A DNA stretch of 64,000 bases from Pseudomonas paracarnis (lineage in GTDB: Bacteria > Pseudomonadota > Gammaproteobacteria > Pseudomonadales > Pseudomonadaceae): positions 248,001 through 312,000 of the forward strand of contig NZ_CAJFCN010000007.1 in NCBI RefSeq assembly GCF_904063055.1, given 5' to 3'. The translations under genes were made by a program, and so were the position numbers. Positions 17,042 to 28,950 of the stretch are shown piece after piece (positions within the stretch are counted from its first letter, which is position 1; every line of letters begins with the position of its first letter). The notes beneath the pieces were generated by a model. That model worked only from the letters and a program-made list of their open reading frames with translations. It was not told where the DNA came from and made no database searches.

Positions 17042-17848
17042 ATGCGACGTATAGCCGTAATGGGCGCTGCCGGGCGCATGGGCAAGACGCTGGTCGAGGC
17101 GGTGCAGCAACGCTCGCCGGCCTCCGGGCTGACGGCGGCGATTGTTCGCCCAGGCAGTACGTTGATCGGCGCGGACGCAGGTGAGTTGGCCTCATTGGGC
17201 CGCATCGGTGTTTCGTTGTCTGGCAACCTTGAGCAGGTGGCTGACGAGTTCGACGTGCTGATCGACTTCACCCTGCCGGAAGTGATGCTGAAAAATCTGG
17301 CCTTCTGCCGTAAGGCGGGCAAGGCTATGGTGATCGGTACCACCGGTTTGAGCGCCGAGCAGAAACAGTTGCTGGTGGAGGCGGGCAAGGATATTCCGAT
17401 CGTCTTCGCTGCCAATTTCAGCGTGGGCGTAAACCTGTCGCTGAAATTGCTGGACCTGGCGGCGCGCGTGCTGGGTGATGAGGCTGATATCGAGATTATC
17501 GAGACTCATCACCGTCACAAGATCGACGCCCCGTCGGGCACTGCGTTGCGCATGGGTGAAGCTATTGCCGATGCGCTGGGCCGCGATTTGTCGAAAGTGG
17601 CGGTATACGGGCGTGAAGGCCACACAGGGGAGCGCGCACGCGACACCATCGGTTTTGCAACCGTGCGCGGTGGTGATGTGGTTGGCGATCACACCGTGCT
17701 GTTCGCCACCGAAGGCGAGCGCCTGGAGATCACGCACAAAGCCTCCAGCCGCATGACTTTCGCCAAGGGCGCGGTGCGTGCTGCGCTTTGGTTGGACGGC
17801 CGCGAGCCGGGCCTGTACGACATGCGTGACGTGCTGGATTTGCACTAA
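17042..17848 (+). CDS. dapB: 4-hydroxy-tetrahydrodipicolinate reductase
   Basis: NAD(P)H-dependent reductase of the lysine/diaminopimelate pathway, 268 aa. The N-terminal Rossmann motif is VMGAAGRMGK, and the catalytic and substrate-binding segment is ETHHRHKIDAPSGTA. It starts 11 bp after dnaJ, so it is probably co-transcribed with the chaperone cluster to some extent. An intrinsic terminator follows. Confidence 0.97.
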   Translation: MRRIAVMGAAGRMGKTLVEAVQQRSPASGLTAAIVRPGSTLIGADAGELASLGRIGVSLSGNLEQVADEFDVLIDFTLPEVMLKNLAFCRKAGKAMVIGTTGLSAEQKQLLVEAGKDIPIVFAANFSVGVNLSLKLLDLAARVLGDEADIEIIETHHRHKIDAPSGTALRMGEAIADALGRDLSKVAVYGREGHTGERARDTIGFATVRGGDVVGDHTVLFATEGERLEITHKASSRMTFAKGAVRAALWLDGREPGLYDMRDVLDLH

Positions 17849-17857
17849 CCAGTAGCT

Positions 17858-17895
17858 AAAACGGGGGCTCAGGATTATCCTGTGGCCCCGTTTTT
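17858..17895 (+). terminator. Intrinsic terminator of dapB
   Basis: AAACGGGG and CCCCGTTT arms around a long loop, followed by a T5 run, about 10 bp after the dapB stop. Confidence 0.8.
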
Positions 17896-17988
17896 ACCCG
17901 CTAGGCGACGTCCTGTCGCATTCCCCTGCCTTTAAGGCTCATTAGCGGTGGACCAAAAAAGCCTTTTTCTGTAAGCTACAGCTTTAGT

Positions 17989-18111
17989 GTGTCCACTAAA
18001 AGCGCGCAGAATAATTCAGTGAAGAAGCGGGGTGACGTGTCCATACGTCACTCCGCTTTTTTACAACCTGCGATCGCCCTTTCAGGCTTTATTTACGGGA
18101 GGTCTTCTTGA
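17989..18111 (+). CDS. Possible carA leader ORF (40 codons, GTG start)
   Basis: A GTG-initiated frame of 40 codons ends in TGA at 18109-18111, overlapping the TTG start codon of carA (18108-18110). It runs through the terminator hairpin at 18025-18062. Such an overlap would suit translational coupling or attenuation. No good ribosome site precedes the GTG, and an open frame this short can arise by chance, so this is a candidate only. Internal GTG codons at 18019 and 18037 are alternatives. Confidence 0.25.
   Translation: MSTKSAQNNSVKKRGDVSIRHSAFLQPAIALSGFIYGRSS
18025..18062 (+). terminator. Strong intrinsic terminator/attenuator in the carA leader
   Basis: A 14-bp stem (AAGCGGGGTGACGT with ACGTCACTCCGCTT, one G-U) with a 6-nt loop runs straight into a T6 run, 46 bp before the carA start. 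dapB already has its own terminator 130 bp upstream. This element would therefore stop transcripts begun in the carA leader: either an attenuator of carA or the end of a short RNA. Confidence 0.8.
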
Positions 18112-19244
18112 CTAAGCCAGCCATACTCGCCCTTGCTGATGGCAGCATTTTTCGCGGCGAAGCCATTGGAGCCGACGGTCAGACCGTTGGAGAGGTGGTG
18201 TTTAACACCGCCATGACCGGCTATCAGGAAATCCTTACCGATCCTTCCTACGCCCAACAGATCGTTACCCTGACCTATCCGCACATCGGCAACACCGGCA
18301 CTACGCCGGAAGATGTCGAGTCTGATCGTGTCTGGTCGGCGGGCCTGGTGATTCGTGACCTGCCACTGGTTGCGAGCAACTGGCGTAACACGATGTCGCT
18401 GTCCGATTACCTGAAAGCCAACAACGTTGTGGCGATCGCCGGTATCGATACGCGCCGCCTCACGCGCATCCTGCGTGAAAAAGGCTCGCAGAACGGCTGC
18501 ATCATGGTCGGTGACAATATTTCCGAAGAGGCGGCGATTGCCGCAGCGCAAGGTTTCCCCGGCCTGAAGGGCATGGACCTGGCGAAAGTCGTCAGCGTTA
18601 AAGAGAAGTACGAGTGGCGTTCCACTGTGTGGGATCTGAAGACCGACAGCCACGCGACTATCGAGGCTGCCGATCTGCCTTACCACGTGGTCGCCTATGA
18701 CTACGGCGTCAAGTACAACATCCTGCGCATGTTGGTCGAGCGCGGTTGCCGTGTGACCGTGGTGCCCGCGCAAACCCCTGCCAGCGATGTGCTCGCGATG
18801 CAGCCGGACGGTGTGTTCCTGTCCAACGGCCCGGGTGACCCTGAGCCATGCGACTACGCTATCCAGGCCATCAAGGACGTACTGGAGACCGAGATTCCGG
18901 TGTTCGGCATCTGCCTTGGCCACCAGTTGCTGGCTTTGGCCTCCGGCGCCAAGACCCTGAAAATGGGCCACGGCCACCACGGTGCCAACCACCCGGTACA
19001 AGACCTCGACACCGGCGTTGTGATGATCACCAGCCAGAACCACGGTTTTGCGGTGGATGAAGCCTCCCTGCCGAGCAATGTTCGCGCCATTCACAAGTCG
19101 CTGTTCGACGGCTCCCTGCAAGGCATCGAGCGCACCGACAAGAGCGCGTTCAGCTTCCAGGGCCACCCTGAAGCCAGCCCGGGCCCGAACGACGTAGCGC
19201 CGCTGTTCGACCGTTTCATCAATGAGATGGCCAAGCGACGCTGA
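18108..19244 (+). CDS. carA: Carbamoyl-phosphate synthase small (glutaminase) subunit
   Basis: Class I glutamine amidotransferase subunit (378 aa) that feeds ammonia to CarB for arginine and pyrimidine synthesis. The start is a TTG, chosen because GGGAGG lies just upstream and the protein begins TKPAILALADGSIFRGE as in other CarA proteins. The nucleophile Cys269 lies in GICLGHQLL, with the His/Glu pair in GHPEASPGP. Expression is likely modulated by the leader terminator. Confidence 0.98.
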   Translation: MTKPAILALADGSIFRGEAIGADGQTVGEVVFNTAMTGYQEILTDPSYAQQIVTLTYPHIGNTGTTPEDVESDRVWSAGLVIRDLPLVASNWRNTMSLSDYLKANNVVAIAGIDTRRLTRILREKGSQNGCIMVGDNISEEAAIAAAQGFPGLKGMDLAKVVSVKEKYEWRSTVWDLKTDSHATIEAADLPYHVVAYDYGVKYNILRMLVERGCRVTVVPAQTPASDVLAMQPDGVFLSNGPGDPEPCDYAIQAIKDVLETEIPVFGICLGHQLLALASGAKTLKMGHGHHGANHPVQDLDTGVVMITSQNHGFAVDEASLPSNVRAIHKSLFDGSLQGIERTDKSAFSFQGHPEASPGPNDVAPLFDRFINEMAKRR

Positions 19245-19349
19245 CTGAGTGGCCTGCGGGCGGCCCCGGATTGCGGTGGCCCCCGCAGGCTCTTCAAAGA
19301 TTGTTCAAGACGGCTTGCCGACTGACCTGCGGATTTGAGTGACAAACCC

Positions 19350-22567
<3,218 letters not shown>

Positions 22568-22571
<4 letters not shown>

Positions 22572-23050
22572 GCATAACCAAATACCCGATGACCGTTCAG
22601 GGCGCGCGCGCCCTGGAAGAGGAGCACGCCCATCTGACCAAGGTCGTACGTCCAAAGCTGAGCCAGGACATCGGTACGGCCCGCGAGCTGGGTGACTTGA
22701 AGGAAAACGCCGAATACCACGCTGCTCGCGAGCAGCAGGGTATGGTCGAGGCGCGGATTCGTGACATCGAAGGCCGTATGCAGAATGCGGTGATCATCGA
22801 TGTCACCACCATCCCGCATACCGGCAAGGTAATTTTCGGCACGACCGTGGAAATCGCCAACGTCGAGACCGACGAAAGCGTGACTTACCAGATCGTGGGT
22901 GAGGATGAGGCTGACTTCAAGCAAGGCAAGATCTCTGTCGGCTCGCCGATTGCTCGCGCCTTGATTGCCAAGGAAGAAGGCGACGTGGTTGCCGTGAAAA
23001 CGCCGAGCGGCGTCATTGAGTACGAGATTGTCGAAGTTCGTCACATCTGA
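22568..23050 (+). CDS. greA: Transcript cleavage factor GreA
   Basis: 160-aa elongation factor that rescues backtracked RNA polymerase. The N-terminal coiled coil has the acidic tip in GDLKENAEYHAAREQQG, and the C-terminal FKBP-like domain includes DEADFKQGKISVGSPIARALIGKEE-type sequence. The ATG overlaps the carB stop (ATGA), indicating translational coupling with carAB. Confidence 0.97.
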
Positions 23051-23055
23051 AAGAC

Positions 23056-23078
23056 GGCGCCCGCTGCGTGCGGGCGCC
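23056..23078 (+). other. GC-rich hairpin directly before a start codon
   Basis: GGCGCCCGC and GCGGGCGCC arms with a TGCGT loop end exactly at the base before the ATG of the next gene and replace any visible ribosome site. It is not followed by a T-run, so it is more likely to affect translation than to end transcription. Confidence 0.5.
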
Positions 23079-23483
23079 ATGCTTTGGCAGCTCTCTCAGA
23101 TGCTTTGGGTGGGCGGCCTATGGCTGTTACATATTGGTGTATTGCCGGCGTTGGGCCTGATTGGCCTGGCGCCGCTGCTGATCGATGAGATCGACGGATT
23201 GCTGAGTGCGCTGCTGGTGGGTTTTGCGGCGACGTGCGTGATGCTTCAGGTGTTGGTGCTGATCAAGGCCGAAGGCCTGAAGAGTTTGTGGCGGGATATC
23301 CGCGGGCAACTGCTGTTGATGGCGCTGTATGCATGCGCAATGTTTTGCGTGGTGCATGTGTGGCTGCCGCAAGCGTTGCGCTGGCAGTTATTCAGCTATC
23401 TTGTGCTAGGGTTCTCTGGCCTGGTGCTGGTTATGCAACCTGCGCCGGGATGGAGTGGCGGGGCGCGCGAAGCACGCCCTTGA
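23079..23483 (+). CDS. DUF4149-like small inner-membrane protein
   Basis: 134-aa hydrophobic protein with about four membrane segments (around residues 8-30, 40-65, 75-95 and 105-125) and no signal peptide. The N-terminus MLWQLSQMLWVGGLWLLHIGVLP resembles the DUF4149 family found after greA in pseudomonads. It sits 28 bp after greA and is probably read from the same transcript. A hairpin overlaps the place where its ribosome site should be. Function unknown. Confidence 0.75.
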   Translation: MLWQLSQMLWVGGLWLLHIGVLPALGLIGLAPLLIDEIDGLLSALLVGFAATCVMLQVLVLIKAEGLKSLWRDIRGQLLLMALYACAMFCVVHVWLPQALRWQLFSYLVLGFSGLVLVMQPAPGWSGGAREARP

Positions 23484-23492
23484 CCCTTTTCA

Positions 23493-23801
23493 TCATTTGA
23501 AGCGATGAACGTTCGACAGTTGCTTGTTGACGCTGAAGTTCTTGCGATACAGCAGCGCCATCTTGCCGATGACCTGAACCAGGTCCGCTTTGCCGACCTT
23601 GCACAGTTCTGCAACGGCGGCCAGGCGCGCTTCGCGATCAAGGATGTTGACCTTGATCTTGATCAGTTCGTGATCGTTCAGTGCGCGCTCGAATTCGGCT
23701 AGCACACCCTCAGTCAAACCGTTGTCTGCCACAATCAGAACTGGTTTCAGATGGTGGCCAATGGATTTGTACTGTTTCTTCTGCTCTTGAGTGAGCGGCA
23801 T
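23493..23801 (-). CDS. yhbY: YhbY-type CRM-domain RNA-binding protein
   Basis: 102-aa single CRM domain protein associated with pre-50S ribosomal particles in E. coli. The domain starts LTQEQKKQYKSIGHHLKPVLIVADNG-like and includes EFERALNDHELIKIKV and a C-terminal IGKMALLYRKN. It is convergent with the preceding membrane-protein gene and divergent from rlmE, the same neighbourhood as in E. coli (greA-yhbY-rlmE-ftsH). Confidence 0.93.
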   Translation of the reverse strand: MPLTQEQKKQYKSIGHHLKPVLIVADNGLTEGVLAEFERALNDHELIKIKVNILDREARLAAVAELCKVGKADLVQVIGKMALLYRKNFSVNKQLSNVHRFK

Positions 23802-23908
23802 AATCTGACCCCTGCGTCTGATCTTGTAAAAAGCGGCGGCCAGTTTACCCGAGCGAGTCCGGGACCGCCCAGTTAATCACGACCCGTTTTATTTTTTCGA
23901 GGTGGCCC

Positions 23909-24559
23909 GTGGCCCGTTCCAAAACCAGCCTTAAGTGGCTACAAGAACATTTCAATGATCCTTACGTCAAAAAGGCGCAAAAGGACGGCTACCGTTCCCG
24001 GGCCAGCTACAAGTTGCTGGAGATCCAGGACAAGGACAAATTGATTCGTCCAGGCATGAGCGTTATCGATCTCGGCGCGGCCCCCGGTGGCTGGTCCCAG
24101 GTGACCAGTCGTCTGATTGGTGGGCAAGGTCGATTGATCGCTTCGGACATCCTCGAGATGGACAGCATCCCGGACGTGACCTTTGTTCACGGCGATTTCA
24201 CCGAGGACAAGGTATTGGCCGAGATCCTGGAGGCTGTGGGAAATTCGCAGGTAGACCTTGTGATTTCCGACATGGCCCCCAATATGAGTGGATTACCGGC
24301 TGTTGATATGCCGCGTGCCATGTTCCTGTGTGAACTGGCGCTGGATCTGGCAGGTCGGGTGTTGCGTCCGGGTGGCGATTTCCTGGTGAAGGTCTTCCAG
24401 GGCGAAGGTTTCGACGAGTACCACAAGAACATTCGCAAGTTGTTCGACAAGGTACAGACACGCAAGCCGGACTCATCCCGTGACCGGTCCAGGGAGCAGT
24501 ATCTGCTGTGCCGTGGCTTCCGCGGTGTCGAAGGCGCTGCGAGCGAAGAGCGTTTTTGA
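23909..24559 (+). CDS. rlmE: 23S rRNA 2'-O-methyltransferase RlmE (RrmJ/FtsJ)
   Basis: Methylates U2552 of 23S rRNA in 50S subunits. 216 aa, GTG start followed by ARSKTSLKWLQEH. Visible elements: RSRASYKLLEIQDK with the catalytic Lys, the SAM-binding VIDLGAAPGGWSQV, the Asp in VISDMAPNMSG, and the Lys in FLVKVFQGEG, consistent with the K-D-K-E set. Heat-inducible in E. coli; I see no clear sigma-32 site here. It is followed after 191 bp by ftsH. Confidence 0.96.
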   Translation: MARSKTSLKWLQEHFNDPYVKKAQKDGYRSRASYKLLEIQDKDKLIRPGMSVIDLGAAPGGWSQVTSRLIGGQGRLIASDILEMDSIPDVTFVHGDFTEDKVLAEILEAVGNSQVDLVISDMAPNMSGLPAVDMPRAMFLCELALDLAGRVLRPGGDFLVKVFQGEGFDEYHKNIRKLFDKVQTRKPDSSRDRSREQYLLCRGFRGVEGAASEERF

Positions 24560-24750
24560 GAAATTCGAGGAGGGCGATAGGTTTTTTTATATCGCTTTCG
24601 TCACGAAGCTTTACGAATATTGAGTAGTCAAAGTTTCACAAAGGGTTACAGACGGCGCCTGCCAGAGTTGTAGGTAATGTAGTAAGTTAGGCCGGTGAAT
24701 ATCATGCGAAGCGCGCGCCAGTAGCGGAGCTTGCTTCAGAGGGTAGTTAA

Positions 24751-26670
24751 TTGAACGATATGGCAAAGAATCTGATCCTGTGGTTGATCATCGCGGCTGT
24801 CCTGGTGACGGTGATGAACAACTTCTCCAGCCCTAACGAGCCGCAGACCCTCAACTATTCCGACTTCATCCAGCAAGTTAAGGATGGCAAGGTCGAGCGC
24901 GTAGCGGTTGATGGCTACGTGATTACCGGTAAGCGCAACGATGGCGACAGCTTCAAGACCATTCGTCCTGCCATTCAGGACAACGGTCTCATCGGTGACC
25001 TGGTGGATAACAAGGTCGTTGTGGAAGGCAAGCAGCCTGAACAGCAAAGCATCTGGACCCAGCTCCTGGTGGCCAGCTTCCCGATCCTGGTGATTATCGC
25101 CGTGTTCATGTTCTTCATGCGCCAGATGCAAGGCGGTGCGGGAGGCAAGGGCGGGCCGATGAGCTTCGGCAAAAGCAAGGCGCGCCTGCTCTCCGAAGAC
25201 CAGGTGAAGACCACCCTGGCTGACGTCGCAGGTTGCGACGAAGCCAAGGAAGAAGTCGGTGAGTTGGTCGAGTTCCTGCGTGATCCGGGCAAGTTCCAAC
25301 GCCTGGGTGGCCGTATTCCTCGCGGTGTGCTGATGGTGGGGCCTCCGGGTACCGGTAAAACCTTGCTGGCCAAGGCGATTGCCGGCGAAGCCAAGGTGCC
25401 TTTCTTCACGATTTCCGGTTCTGACTTCGTCGAGATGTTTGTCGGCGTCGGCGCCAGCCGTGTTCGCGATATGTTCGAGCAGGCCAAGAAGCACGCGCCA
25501 TGCATCATCTTCATCGACGAAATCGATGCCGTTGGTCGCCATCGTGGCGCGGGCATGGGGGGTGGTCACGATGAGCGTGAGCAGACCCTCAACCAATTGC
25601 TGGTAGAGATGGATGGTTTCGAGATGAATGACGGCATTATCGTCATCGCCGCAACCAACCGTCCCGACGTTCTCGACCCTGCGTTGCTGCGTCCGGGCCG
25701 TTTCGACCGCCAGGTTGTGGTCGGCCTGCCGGACATTCGTGGTCGTGAGCAGATTCTGAAAGTACACATGCGCAAGGTGCCAATGGGTGACGACGTGGCT
25801 CCGGCTGTGATCGCCCGTGGTACTCCCGGTTTCTCCGGTGCTGATCTGGCGAACCTGGTCAACGAGGCTTCGCTGTTCGCTGCCCGTACTGGCAAGCGCA
25901 TCGTTGAGATGAAAGAGTTCGAATTGGCGAAAGACAAGATCATGATGGGCGCCGAGCGCAAATCCATGGTCATGTCCGAGAAAGAGAAGCAGAACACCGC
26001 TTATCACGAGGCAGGTCACGCCATTGTAGGTCGCGTTGTGCCTGAGCATGACCCCGTCTACAAAGTGTCGATCATTCCTCGTGGTCGGGCACTGGGTGTG
26101 ACCATGTTCCTGCCGGAAGAAGATCGCTACAGCCTCTCCAAGCGTGCGCTGATCAGCCAGATCTGCTCGCTGTATGGTGGCCGTATTGCTGAAGAAATGA
26201 CCCTTGGCTTCGACGGTGTGACCACTGGCGCCTCCAACGACATCATGCGTGCCAGCCAGATTGCGCGAAACATGGTGACCAAGTGGGGCTTGTCGGAAAA
26301 ACTCGGCCCATTGATGTACGCCGAAGAAGAAGGCGAAGTGTTCCTGGGCCGTGGCGGCGGTGGGCAAAGCGCCAGCTTCTCGGGTGAGACAGCCAAGCTG
26401 ATCGACTCCGAGGTTCGCAGCATCATTGACCAGTGCTACGGCACTGCCAAGCAGATCCTCACTGACAACCGTGACAAGCTGGACGCCATGGCTGATGCGT
26501 TGATGAAGTACGAAACCATCGATGCCGACCAGATCGACGACATCATGTCGGGCCGCACGCCGCGTGAGCCGCGCGACTGGGAAGGTGGTTCGGGTACTTC
26601 GGGCACTCCGCCTGTGGTGCAGAATGAGCGCCCTGAAACGCCTATCGGCGGCCCGGCAGCTGATCACTAA
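24751..26670 (+). CDS. ftsH: ATP-dependent zinc metalloprotease FtsH
   Basis: Membrane-anchored AAA+ protease that degrades unassembled membrane proteins and regulators such as RpoH. Two N-terminal membrane segments (about residues 7-24 and 105-125) bracket a periplasmic domain. The AAA module has Walker A GPPGTGKT near 198 and Walker B FIDEID, and the zinc site HEAGH is near 418. The TTG at 24751 is about 7 nt after GAGGGT and is taken as the start (MNDMAKNL, 639 aa). The ATG three codons later (636 aa) is the alternative. Confidence 0.97.
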   Translation: MNDMAKNLILWLIIAAVLVTVMNNFSSPNEPQTLNYSDFIQQVKDGKVERVAVDGYVITGKRNDGDSFKTIRPAIQDNGLIGDLVDNKVVVEGKQPEQQSIWTQLLVASFPILVIIAVFMFFMRQMQGGAGGKGGPMSFGKSKARLLSEDQVKTTLADVAGCDEAKEEVGELVEFLRDPGKFQRLGGRIPRGVLMVGPPGTGKTLLAKAIAGEAKVPFFTISGSDFVEMFVGVGASRVRDMFEQAKKHAPCIIFIDEIDAVGRHRGAGMGGGHDEREQTLNQLLVEMDGFEMNDGIIVIAATNRPDVLDPALLRPGRFDRQVVVGLPDIRGREQILKVHMRKVPMGDDVAPAVIARGTPGFSGADLANLVNEASLFAARTGKRIVEMKEFELAKDKIMMGAERKSMVMSEKEKQNTAYHEAGHAIVGRVVPEHDPVYKVSIIPRGRALGVTMFLPEEDRYSLSKRALISQICSLYGGRIAEEMTLGFDGVTTGASNDIMRASQIARNMVTKWGLSEKLGPLMYAEEEGEVFLGRGGGGQSASFSGETAKLIDSEVRSIIDQCYGTAKQILTDNRDKLDAMADALMKYETIDADQIDDIMSGRTPREPRDWEGGSGTSGTPPVVQNERPETPIGGPAADH

Positions 26671-26678
26671 GGTTTGAA

Positions 26679-27530
26679 ATGACTTCTGCTTTGTCCTCTA
26701 CCCGGTTGCCTTGCGGCAACCGGGTTCTTGATTTGGCCCGGACGCATGTCATGGGCATCCTCAATGTAACCCCTGACTCCTTTTCCGATGGTGGCCGCTT
26801 CAGTCAGTTGGACGCCGCGTTGCGCCATGCCGAGGCGATGGTGGCTGCCGGTGCGACGCTGATTGATGTGGGTGGGGAATCGACCCGCCCCGGCGCCCGC
26901 GTTGTTTCTCCATTGGAGGAGCTGGAGCGGGTGGCACCGGTGGTTGAGCGCATAGCCCGCGAGCTGGATGTCATCATCTCGGTAGACACCTCCACCCCGG
27001 CAGTGATGCGCGAAACCGCGCGTCTGGGGGCTGGGTTGATCAACGACGTGCGCTCGCTTCAGCGCGACGGTGCTCTTGATGCGGCCGCTGCGACCGGCTT
27101 GCCCGTCTGCCTGATGCATATGTTGGGTGAGCCCGGCAACATGCAGGACAATCCGCATTACGACGACCTGGTTGGCGAAGTGGGTGGGTTTCTTGCTGAG
27201 AGGGTTGCCCAGTGTGTGGCTGTGGGTATTGCGCCCGAACAGATCATCCTCGATCCGGGGTTTGGCTTTGCCAAGACCCTGCAGCACAATCTAAGCCTGT
27301 TCAAACACATGGAAGCGCTGCACGCCCTTGGTCGCCCGCTGTTGGTCGGCGTTTCGCGCAAGAGCATGATAGGGCTCGCCTTGAATCGCCCCGTCGGCGA
27401 ACGCCTGTATGGCGGCCTGGCGCTTGCGGCGCTTGCCGTGACCAAGGGCGCACGTATTTTGCGTGTGCATGATGTCGCCGAAACGGTCGATGTGGTGCGC
27501 ATGCTCGCTGCTGTAGAATCAGCCGAATAA
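26679..27530 (+). CDS. folP: Dihydropteroate synthase
   Basis: Folate-pathway enzyme (sulfonamide target) condensing pterin diphosphate with p-aminobenzoate. 283 aa TIM barrel with MGILNVTPDSFSDGG, IDVGGESTRPGA, ISVDTSTPAVM, DPGFGFAKT and GVSRKSMIG motifs. Eight bases after ftsH and 16 before glmM: a tight ftsH-folP-glmM operon as in E. coli. Confidence 0.97.
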   Translation: MTSALSSTRLPCGNRVLDLARTHVMGILNVTPDSFSDGGRFSQLDAALRHAEAMVAAGATLIDVGGESTRPGARVVSPLEELERVAPVVERIARELDVIISVDTSTPAVMRETARLGAGLINDVRSLQRDGALDAAAATGLPVCLMHMLGEPGNMQDNPHYDDLVGEVGGFLAERVAQCVAVGIAPEQIILDPGFGFAKTLQHNLSLFKHMEALHALGRPLLVGVSRKSMIGLALNRPVGERLYGGLALAALAVTKGARILRVHDVAETVDVVRMLAAVESAE

Positions 27531-27546
27531 GAATGATGGAGTACTT

Positions 27547-28884
27547 ATGACTAAAAAATATTTTGGCACCGACGGCATTCGTGGTCGGGTCGGCGAATTC
27601 CCGATCACCCCTGATTTCATGCTCAAGCTGGGTTGGGCGGCAGGCATGGCGTTCCGCAGCATGGGCGCGTGTCGCATCCTGGTGGGCAAGGACACCCGTA
27701 TTTCGGGCTACATGTTTGAGTCTGCGCTGGAGGCCGGATTGTCCGCCGCCGGGGCCGATGTGATGTTGTTGGGGCCTATGCCCACGCCGGCAATCGCTTA
27801 CCTGACGCGTACCTTCCACGCTGAAGCCGGTATTGTGATCAGCGCCTCCCACAATCCTCATGATGACAACGGCATCAAGTTTTTCTCGGGGCAGGGCACC
27901 AAGTTGCCTGACGAGATCGAGTTGATGATCGAAGAGCTGCTGGATGCGCCGATGACGGTGGTCGAGTCCAGCAAGCTGGGCAAGGTGTCGCGCATTAACG
28001 ACGCGTCAGGCCGCTATATCGAATTCTGTAAAAGCAGCGTCCCGAGCAGCACCAATTTTGCAGGCTTGAAGATTGTTGTCGATTGCGCCCATGGGGCGAC
28101 CTACAAGGTGGCGCCGAGCGTCTTCAAGGAACTGGGCGCACAGGTTACCGTGCTGTCGGCTCAGCCCAACGGCTTGAACATCAACGACAACTGCGGTTCC
28201 ACCCACATGGAGCAACTGCAGGCTGCTGTGCTGGCTGAGCATGCGGACCTGGGCATCGCTTTTGATGGTGATGGCGACCGCGTGCTGATGGTGGATCACA
28301 CTGGCACGATCGTGGATGGTGATGACCTGTTGTTCATCATTGCCCGTGACCTGCATGAGCGTAACAAGCTGCAAGGTGGCGTGGTCGGCACTCTGATGAG
28401 TAATCTCGGGCTGGAATTGGCGTTGGCAGAACTGGGGATTCCCTTTATTCGCGCCAATGTCGGTGACCGCTACGTGATCGCCGAGCTGCTGGAGCGTAAC
28501 TGGTTGGTCGGCGGCGAGAACTCCGGGCACGTGGTCTGCTTCCAGCACACCACCACGGGTGACGCGATCATCGCCGCGCTACAGGTGCTGTTGGCCCTGC
28601 GTCGCCGCGAGGAGAGCCTGGCCCAGGCGCGTCAAGCCCTGCGCAAGTGCCCGCAAGTGCTGCTCAATGTGCGTTTTGCCGGTGGCGAAAACCCCATCGA
28701 GCACCCTGCTGTCAAAGAGGCTTGCGAGCGCGTGACCCAGGCAATGGCGGGGCGCGGGCGTGTGTTGCTGCGCAAGTCCGGCACAGAGCCGCTGGTGCGT
28801 GTGATGGTCGAAGGCGAGGACGAAACACAGGTTCGCGGCCATGCCGAAGACCTGGCAAAACTGGTAACTGAAGTTTGCGCCTGA
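27547..28884 (+). CDS. glmM: Phosphoglucosamine mutase
   Basis: Converts glucosamine-6-phosphate to glucosamine-1-phosphate for peptidoglycan and LPS precursors. 445 aa. The phosphoserine loop is ISASHNPHDDNG with Ser101; the metal-binding loop is DGDGDR; the sugar-binding loop is GGENSGHV; the C-terminal phosphate site is RKSGTEPLVRVM. Confidence 0.98.
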   Translation: MTKKYFGTDGIRGRVGEFPITPDFMLKLGWAAGMAFRSMGACRILVGKDTRISGYMFESALEAGLSAAGADVMLLGPMPTPAIAYLTRTFHAEAGIVISASHNPHDDNGIKFFSGQGTKLPDEIELMIEELLDAPMTVVESSKLGKVSRINDASGRYIEFCKSSVPSSTNFAGLKIVVDCAHGATYKVAPSVFKELGAQVTVLSAQPNGLNINDNCGSTHMEQLQAAVLAEHADLGIAFDGDGDRVLMVDHTGTIVDGDDLLFIIARDLHERNKLQGGVVGTLMSNLGLELALAELGIPFIRANVGDRYVIAELLERNWLVGGENSGHVVCFQHTTTGDAIIAALQVLLALRRREESLAQARQALRKCPQVLLNVRFAGGENPIEHPAVKEACERVTQAMAGRGRVLLRKSGTEPLVRVMVEGEDETQVRGHAEDLAKLVTEVCA

Positions 28885-28950
28885 ATTCGGCTTGCCAGTG
28901 ATGATGTGGTTGGGTAACATCTGCGCCCACTTTGACCGACGGGGTACAGC

